Origin: Actinomycetota bacterium
Lineage (GTDB): Bacteria > Actinomycetota > Acidimicrobiia > Spongiisociales > UBA5794
Assembly: GCA_003648875.1 (NCBI GenBank)
Contig: QMQC01000036.1
Span: 1 to 10,277, forward strand
DNA: 10,277 nt
Direction of reading: 5' to 3'
Position numbers and translations under genes: made by a program. Positions 6,339-10,277 of this stretch are shown one piece after another. Each line of letters opens with the position of its first letter. Position 1 is the stretch's first letter. The notes beneath the pieces were generated by a model that saw nothing but the letters and a program-made list of their open reading frames with translations, searched no databases and was not told the DNA's origin.

Positions 6339-8156
6339 ATGACACATCGATCGCTGCCGCCGGAGCCGACGTGGCTACCGGACGACGAGACCGTCGACCA
6401 CGCAAACCTGACCACGGCGATGAACGTGCGCGGCTTTGATACGTACGACGAGCTTCATCGTTGGTCCATCGATGATCCGGACGGCTTCTGGTCGATGGTC
6501 ATCGATGATCTCGACATCCACTTCGACGAGGAGCCATCGGCGATACGCGGAAACGAGGATCCGACTGATCCGGATTGGCTACCGGGAGCGTCGTTCAACA
6601 TCGTCCGGTCATGCCTTGACCACGATCCGGAGGCTGTCGCCATCATCAACGGTACGGGGAGCGGAGTCCACACTGTCTCGGTTGGCGAACTGATCGAACG
6701 CGTAGCTGCGTTCGCAGGAGGGTTCAAGAAAGCGGGTTTCAGTGAGGGCGATGCAGTTGCGATCGTCATGCCGATGACCGTCGACGCCGTTGTCGCCTAT
6801 CTCGGCACGATCGCCGCAGGAGGGGTGGTCATATCGATCGCGGACTCATTCGCTCCGGAGGAGATAGCTACGCGGTTGTTGATCACTTCACCGGTCGCGG
6901 TCGTCACCCAGGATGAGGCGAGACGCCTTGGCGGGGATCTGCCGATGTACTCCAAATGTGTCGAGGCTGATGCCCCAAGGTGCATCGTTGTCGATACCGG
7001 CTCAGGGATGCGCCTCAGAAGTGGTGATGTTGGGTGGGATGACTTCGTGGTCCTTGGGGCTCCGTTCGAGCCGGTCAGTCTTCCTGCGTCCGCCTGGACG
7101 AACATTCTCTTCTCATCCGGTACGACAGGTGAACCGAAGGCGATCCCATGGTCGCAGACCGCACCGATCAAGGCAGCAATGGATGGACGGTTCCATCAGG
7201 ACATTCACGACGGCGATGTCGTCGTCTGGCCGACGAACCTTGGGTGGATGATGGGGCCATGGCTCATATACGCAGCGCTCCTGAACGGGGCTGCCATAGC
7301 GTTGTACGAAGATTCACCGACAAGCGAAGGCTTCATACGATTCGTCGAAGATGCCGGTGTAACGATGCTCGGCACTGTCCCATCGATCGTGGCTGCGTGG
7401 CGCGGGTCTGGCGACCTCAATGAAGGCGATTGGCGCACCGTCCGTGTGGTTTCTTCCACAGGTGAAGCCTCGAACCCGGATGACTACACCTGGCTCATGC
7501 GGGTGGCGGGCGGTGTGCCCATCATCGAGTACTGCGGTGGCACTGAGATCGGCGGCGGATATGTCACAGGTACGGTGCTCCAGCCTGCCGTTGCATCGCG
7601 GTTCACGACTCCTGCGCTCGGACTCGACCTCGTCCTATTCGATGCTGAAGGGAATCCAGGGGACGAAGGTGAGGTGTTTCTCGTACCGCCATCGATGGGA
7701 TTCTCCACCGACCTGGTGAACCGTGACCACGACACCGTGTATTACGAAGGGCTCCCGGTCCACGATCGGCCGCTCCGTCGCCACGGTGACCAGATGGTGC
7801 GCGAGAGCGGTGGACTTTATCGAGCACTCGGGCGGGTTGACGACACGATGAATCTTGGTGGCATCAAGGTCTCGTCCGCTGATCTCGAGTCCGCCATCGG
7901 CGAGATCGAAGGGGTCTCTGAGATAGCCGCTGTGGCAGTGCCCCCCATTGGTGGTGGACCGGACAGGCTCATCATCTTTGCCGTGCCGGTTGGTGCACCG
8001 GACGTGGATGTGCTTCGCACGAAGATGCAGCAGAGAATCAGAGCCACGCTGAACCCGCTGTTCAAGGTGCATGAGGTTGTGCTGATCGATGAGCTACCTC
8101 GCACCGCGTCCCACAAGGTCATGCGACGTTCATTGAGGGCGGACCACCGGGAGTGA
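6339..8156 (+). CDS. AMP-forming acyl-CoA synthetase, AAE17/AAE18-like acyl-activating enzyme
   Basis: A 605-residue adenylate-forming enzyme that should activate a carboxylic acid to the acyl-AMP and then the CoA thioester. All core motifs are intact. The P-loop FSSGTTGEPKAIP is at 258-270 and EYCGGTE at 397-403. Asp484 sits in RHGD, the hinge region in GRVDDTMNLGGIK (498-510), and the catalytic Lys593 in PRTASHKVMRR. An N-terminal segment with FW (50-51) is of the acetyl-CoA-synthetase type. Stretches such as VISIADSFAPEEIATRL, WPTNLGWMMGP and STGEASN match, from memory, the plant peroxisomal AAE17/AAE18 type more than bacterial Acs or FadD. AAE18 has been linked to auxin-precursor (2,4-DB) metabolism; the bacterial substrate is unknown. 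The ATG at 6339 probably begins a leaderless transcript. No pathway partner lies next to it, although the Clp1-like gene follows 69 nt downstream. Confidence 0.93.
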   Translation: MTHRSLPPEPTWLPDDETVDHANLTTAMNVRGFDTYDELHRWSIDDPDGFWSMVIDDLDIHFDEEPSAIRGNEDPTDPDWLPGASFNIVRSCLDHDPEAVAIINGTGSGVHTVSVGELIERVAAFAGGFKKAGFSEGDAVAIVMPMTVDAVVAYLGTIAAGGVVISIADSFAPEEIATRLLITSPVAVVTQDEARRLGGDLPMYSKCVEADAPRCIVVDTGSGMRLRSGDVGWDDFVVLGAPFEPVSLPASAWTNILFSSGTTGEPKAIPWSQTAPIKAAMDGRFHQDIHDGDVVVWPTNLGWMMGPWLIYAALLNGAAIALYEDSPTSEGFIRFVEDAGVTMLGTVPSIVAAWRGSGDLNEGDWRTVRVVSSTGEASNPDDYTWLMRVAGGVPIIEYCGGTEIGGGYVTGTVLQPAVASRFTTPALGLDLVLFDAEGNPGDEGEVFLVPPSMGFSTDLVNRDHDTVYYEGLPVHDRPLRRHGDQMVRESGGLYRALGRVDDTMNLGGIKVSSADLESAIGEIEGVSEIAAVAVPPIGGGPDRLIIFAVPVGAPDVDVLRTKMQQRIRATLNPLFKVHEVVLIDELPRTASHKVMRRSLRADHRE

Positions 8157-8192
8157 CGGCAATCGGCTGTCTGGGCATCACGCAACCACCCG

Positions 8193-8226
8193 TATCATCG
8201 GTGACATGGAACGAGGAGGTCCCTGA
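8193..8226 (+). promoter_or_regulatory. Possible -10 element and six-codon upstream ORF before the Clp1-like gene
   Basis: TATCAT (8193-8198) lies 7 nt before an ATG at 8206. That ATG opens a six-codon frame (M-E-R-G-G-P, stop TGA at 8224-8226) whose stop shares its last base with the ATG of the next gene (TGATG). The GAGGAGG Shine-Dalgarno (8213-8219) lies inside this mini-frame, 6 nt before the main start. A leaderless ribosome reading the mini-ORF would therefore pass over and stop beside the main start. The -10 has no convincing -35 partner, so its activity is uncertain. Confidence 0.4.
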
Positions 8227-9113
8227 TGGGGGTCGGTGCGCCATACGAAGCACTGCGTGAACGTGTCCGTGGGCTTGACGGCGTCGTCATGGTAATCGGA
8301 GACGCCGAGACAGGGAAGACGACCCTTGCGCGCTTGTTGCTGCGTGACGCTGTTGAACACGGTCGAACGGTTGCTTTTGTCGATGGCGACGTTGCTGCCG
8401 CAACCGTGGGACCCGTCGGCTGTGTCGGCCTGAAGTTCGTGGCATCCATCGATGAATGTGATCTGCTGGCGTATCCGGACGAGCTGCGGTTTGTCGGTGC
8501 GGTCGAGCCGAGCGGGGTTGTCCTGCCCCACGTCGTTGCCGTTACGGCGCTGATCGATATCGCCAAGGAGAAGGCCGACCTCGTGATCTGTGACACGACG
8601 GGGGTTGTCACAGGTGTCGTGGGCCAGACGTTGAAGTACCACCTCGTGGAACTCGCCCAGCCGGCATTGGTGATAGCCATCAGACGAGGCGCTGAACTTG
8701 ATCCGGTGATCGGCATGTTGCGGCGCTTCCTGTCGACGAGGGTCGCAGAGGTCGAACCTCCTGAGAATGTTGTGTCTGGTTCCCCGACGGACAGGCAGGA
8801 CACGAGGGCGGATGCCCTGCATGACAACATTGGTGATGATCCTCCCCGTTGGCGAGTCCAGACAACCGTCTTCGCCCCGACACTGCCCGACGGCTTCGAT
8901 GTCAGCCGTCTCGATGGGATGCTGGTCGGAGTCCAAGACGAGCGCGGCCGATGCCTCGGACTTGGAGTGCTCGAACACGACGACGGAACGGTGAAAGTGG
9001 CGACCAAATATGGCGACGAGATGCGAGGCCTCCGACTCGGGTCGATCAGAGTCGATCTGGATACCTTCGCTACGAGCCGGGTGAGGCTCAGGGAGCTGAT
9101 CTTCGGAGTGTGA
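8226..9113 (+). CDS. Clp1/Grc3-family P-loop protein, putative polynucleotide 5'-hydroxyl kinase
   Basis: A 295-residue protein. The Walker A motif GDAETGKT is at residues 25-32. FVDGDV (51-56), followed by VGPVG, occupies the place of the DxDxGQ segment of Clp1/Grc3 kinases. CDTTGVVTGVVG (122-133) corresponds to the NTxGWxxGxG segment. Arg190 and Arg194, in PTDRQDTRADAL, could act as the lid. The C-terminal part (about 229-276: LDGMLVGVQDERG, LGLGVL, LRLGSIRV) looks like the small beta domain of archaeal and eukaryotic Clp1-type proteins. Relatives phosphorylate 5'-OH ends of RNA or DNA with ATP or GTP. Here the GQ of DxDxGQ and the Trp of the second motif are replaced, so kinase activity is not assured; an ATPase or binding role is possible. 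The start is firm: ATG with GAGGAGG 6 nt upstream. Bacterial members are known but little studied. The gene may be co-transcribed with the upstream ligase, though a promoter-like element lies between them. Confidence 0.82.
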   Translation: MGVGAPYEALRERVRGLDGVVMVIGDAETGKTTLARLLLRDAVEHGRTVAFVDGDVAAATVGPVGCVGLKFVASIDECDLLAYPDELRFVGAVEPSGVVLPHVVAVTALIDIAKEKADLVICDTTGVVTGVVGQTLKYHLVELAQPALVIAIRRGAELDPVIGMLRRFLSTRVAEVEPPENVVSGSPTDRQDTRADALHDNIGDDPPRWRVQTTVFAPTLPDGFDVSRLDGMLVGVQDERGRCLGLGVLEHDDGTVKVATKYGDEMRGLRLGSIRVDLDTFATSRVRLRELIFGV

Positions 9114-9114
9114 C

Positions 9115-9140
9115 GGCCTCTGGTGCCCTGTCCAGAGACC
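9115..9140 (+). terminator. Terminator-like hairpin after the Clp1-like gene
   Basis: CTCTGG (9118-9123) pairs with CCAGAG (9132-9137) around an 8-nt loop, and GG/CC extends the stem past one C-A mismatch. It starts 2 nt after the stop codon. The downstream sequence is pyrimidine-rich but lacks a clean T-run, so efficiency is uncertain. Confidence 0.5.
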
Positions 9141-9174
9141 TCTGCTCGGTTCTGCCGTCGAGGAACACCGCTCG

Positions 9175-9218
9175 CTGCGTCTTCGTCCTCAACGCTGAGC
9201 AGACTGCGTCTTCGTCCT
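9175..9218. repeat. 15-bp direct repeat between convergent genes
   Basis: CTGCGTCTTCGTCCT occurs at 9175-9189 and identically at 9204-9218, a period of 29 bp. It lies in the 155-bp spacer between the convergent Clp1-like and VOC genes. TCTGCTC (9141-9147) and GAGCAGA (9197-9203) form an additional distant inverted pair. The function is unknown. Confidence 0.6.
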
Positions 9219-9268
9219 GCGTCCCCGCGACCAGCGCCCTGACTCGACATCGGAACGACGAACGTTGC

Positions 9269-9832
9269 CTAGCTGCTGGCTGAAAGACGACCGTCGACAG
9301 CCGCATCCTGGCTCATCACCGCACATCCCGCGTCCAGGTCGTGGATCGTCATGATGCGTCTTCCCGGCTTTATCTCGACCTTGACAGCTCCTACCGAGAG
9401 ACCCTTCGCCTTCCATGCAATGGAGAGCGACTCCAGGGAGTCTTCTGCACCCACCGCAATGCCGTAGATCGAGGCCTGCCTTACCGGGGATTCGATGACT
9501 TCGATGACGGGACCGCCGCGGAAGAACGCCGCGGGACGACCTCGCACCATCATCTTGAGCCGTGGCTCCAGTCCGATGGTGTCGAACCGGCTGATCGCCG
9601 CGGCGAGATCGGGAACGAGTAGCACGACATGGTCGATGACGAAACCGAGTACCTCTGTTGTGGGAGGCACTTCCATCGTGTGCATCCCGAACGCGGGAGC
9701 CGAAGGCGTCCACGCCCATTTCGGGTCACCTGTGGTGAGCGCCACGTTGCCGAGTCGTGGCGCTTCAGGCCAACCGAACTCCGACCATTCGATCGGCAAC
9801 TGCAAAGCGGTGAGGGTGCACATCGTCGACAC
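9269..9832 (-). CDS. VOC (glyoxalase/bleomycin-resistance fold) family protein
   Basis: A 187-residue protein. Residues 64-114 form one VOC beta-alpha-beta-beta-beta half: VIDHVVLLVPDL, then an alpha helix, then AAFFRGGPVIEVIE. His68 and Glu111 sit at the usual first-half metal positions. The second half (121-175) begins SIYGIAVGAED, where the usual His is replaced by Gly, and it has no Glu at the last metal position. The metal site is therefore at best partial and the enzyme class is open. A 60-residue N-terminal stretch (LPIEWSEFGWPEAP, LGNVALTTGDP) precedes the fold and may be an extra beta segment. The start is a GTG at 9832 with GGAG 7 nt upstream; an ATG three codons in is the alternative, but its spacing is poorer. 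The gene converges on the Clp1-like gene. The N-terminal 60 residues are the least certain part. The substrate is unknown. Confidence 0.85.
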   Translation of the reverse strand: MSTMCTLTALQLPIEWSEFGWPEAPRLGNVALTTGDPKWAWTPSAPAFGMHTMEVPPTTEVLGFVIDHVVLLVPDLAAAISRFDTIGLEPRLKMMVRGRPAAFFRGGPVIEVIESPVRQASIYGIAVGAEDSLESLSIAWKAKGLSVGAVKVEIKPGRRIMTIHDLDAGCAVMSQDAAVDGRLSASS

Positions 9833-9917
9833 TCTATCGCTCCATTATCGGGCTCTTCAGATTTGGGCGGGGTGTGGTGAAGAGATCGGCCGTGAGTCGG
9901 GTGAAGCCTCGGAACGT

Positions 9918-9945
9918 ATGACGTAGTACGAATGACGTAGTACGA
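9918..9945. repeat. Tandem 14-bp repeat, two perfect copies
   Basis: ATGACGTAGTACGA is repeated twice with no gap (9918-9931 and 9932-9945). Each unit contains the palindromic word GTAC. The repeat overlaps the left arm of the larger inverted repeat, so the two may be parts of the same element. Confidence 0.8.
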
Positions 9946-10055
9946 CTCGGAGGTCTCGTGGTAGTTGGTTGGGTCGTGTATCTGTGTACCGATGCACGGC
10001 AATCGACAGCCACAGTTAGCAGGGGATAGTGGTGACTTTGTACGATTTCCTCCCA

Positions 10056-10094
10056 TCGCTCGGGACTCTGGGTGCGGGCTTGAGACCCGAGTGA
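10056..10094. other. Strong hairpin inside the right-end inverted repeat
   Basis: TCGCTCGGG (10056-10064) pairs with CCCGAGTGA (10086-10094), including one G-T pair. The stem continues with CTC/GAG after a single A-A mismatch, around a 13-nt loop. No T-run follows on either strand, so it looks more like RNA structure or a cruciform than an intrinsic terminator. Confidence 0.5.
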
Positions 10095-10150
10095 CCATGG
10101 CGGCCAGAGTTGGCTTTGTGGACGGGGAAGCCGCTCGGACACCACCAGAG

Positions 10151-10171
10151 CGCATTGAGAAACTCAAAGCG
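10151..10171. other. Small hairpin with an A-A mismatch
   Basis: CGC, A, TTGAG, AAA loop, CTCAA, A, GCG: a compact stem of 3 plus 5 bp interrupted by one A-A mismatch. The layout (outer stem, A-A mismatch, inner stem) echoes the larger hairpin at 10056-10094. Confidence 0.45.
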
Positions 10172-10277
10172 TCAAGTACCGATGCTCGAAAGGCCGATGT
10201 CTCCCCCTGCTCCGGTGTCGTAATACATCACTCGTACTACTTACTACCAACCGCCCGCCTGTCTCCTCCCGGGTTCT

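Larger units (their letters stand above)
9923..10240. repeat. Long imperfect inverted repeat bounding about 257 bp
   Basis: The left arm (9923-9952) starts GTAGTACGAATGACGTAGTA and ends CGGAG. Its counterpart is the reverse complement of 10210-10240, which starts GTAGTACGAGTGATGTATTA and ends CCGGAG. About 26 of 30 positions agree by eye, with one single-base length difference. This is far beyond chance for 30 bp. It could be the terminal repeats of a MITE-like element, two inverted copies of a short dispersed repeat, or the closing stem of a structured RNA. No flanking target duplication was identified. Confidence 0.6.
9833..10277. other. 445-bp region without a convincing gene
   Basis: The first 30 bp hold the VOC gene's Shine-Dalgarno and perhaps its promoter (GATAAT on the minus strand). 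The rest holds a tandem 14-bp repeat, a long imperfect inverted repeat and two hairpins, all listed separately. The 10-mer GTACCGATGC occurs twice in the same orientation (9986-9995 and 10176-10185). I looked for tRNA arms and the conserved ends of RNase P RNA and tmRNA and saw none. Confidence 0.6.

Noticed and set aside
9175..9218. CRISPR array
   Set aside because: There are only two 15-bp copies with a 14-bp spacer and no cas gene in the window.
8178..9250. Two long minus-strand frames opposite the Clp1-like gene
   Set aside because: They have no domains, are rich in Arg/Ser/Thr as expected for complement shadows, and lie opposite a gene with a clear P-loop and Shine-Dalgarno.
10032..10094. 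20-codon GTG-initiated frame preceded by AGGGG
   Set aside because: It is very short and coincides almost exactly with the strong hairpin at 10056-10094, so RNA or DNA structure explains the sequence better.
10056..10152. tRNA-Ser-like fragment on the minus strand (GTGTCCGAGCGGC with a GGGTCTCAAGCCC arm and CTCTGG/CCAGAG ends)
   Set aside because: The T-arm loop lacks TTCRA in the right place, the acceptor stem has a mismatch, no anticodon arm fits and there is no proper 3' end. The similarity is superficial.
9550..10167. 205-codon minus-strand frame overlapping the VOC gene and the right-end region
   Set aside because: Its 3' half is antiparallel-frame shadow of the VOC gene and its 5' half is translated repeat and hairpin sequence with no recognisable domain.
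10097..10277. Open plus-strand frame from an ATG at 10097 to the window edge (60 codons so far)
   Set aside because: No Shine-Dalgarno or promoter is visible, it crosses the hairpin at 10151-10171 and the right arm of the inverted repeat, and its second half is the translated repeat. It may still be the start of a gene that continues past the edge, but I cannot support it.

Overview
The window looks like chromosomal DNA of a moderately GC-rich actinobacterium, plausibly of the class Acidimicrobiia or a relative. This placement rests on an actinobacterial-style class II ribonucleotide reductase, a DnaA box of the Streptomyces/Mycobacterium type (TTGTCCACA), start sites that look leaderless, and a Thr/Ser-rich lipoprotein linker. 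It is inference from recognised families, not from a database search. I see no rRNA, tRNA, CRISPR array, transposase or phage gene.

Layout. The left edge (minus strand) holds the first 71 codons of a lipoprotein that looks like an ABC-transporter solute-binding protein. Next comes nrdJ (minus, 275-3661), the adenosylcobalamin-dependent ribonucleotide reductase. The 326 bp upstream of nrdJ carry a good sigma70-type promoter, two NrdR boxes and two DnaA-box-like sequences, so dNTP synthesis appears to be tied to the NrdR repressor and perhaps to replication initiation. Further upstream are a 19-bp-period direct repeat and a perfect 11-bp hairpin that probably ends the next operon.

That operon (minus, 6257 to 3988) contains a secreted protein with a C-terminal membrane anchor, a two-helix membrane protein overlapping it by 4 nt, and an MFS transporter 27 nt further on. 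Divergently from it runs an acyl-activating enzyme (plus, 6339-8156) closely resembling the plant peroxisomal AAE17/AAE18 type. A Clp1/Grc3-like polynucleotide-kinase-family P-loop protein (plus, 8226-9113) follows 69 nt later behind a six-codon upstream ORF. A VOC/glyoxalase-fold protein (minus, 9269-9832) converges on it across a short spacer with a terminator-like hairpin and a 15-bp direct repeat.

The last 445 bp (9833-10277) have no convincing gene. They contain a tandem 14-bp repeat, an approximately 30-bp imperfect inverted repeat enclosing about 257 bp, and two strong hairpins. This may be a small non-autonomous element or a structured RNA and is the least explained part of the window.

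The genes do not form one pathway. The best-supported points for follow-up are the nrdJ control region, the bacterial Clp1-like protein, the AAE17/18-like ligase and the right-end repeat element. I found nothing that I can call a complete new defence or mobile system.
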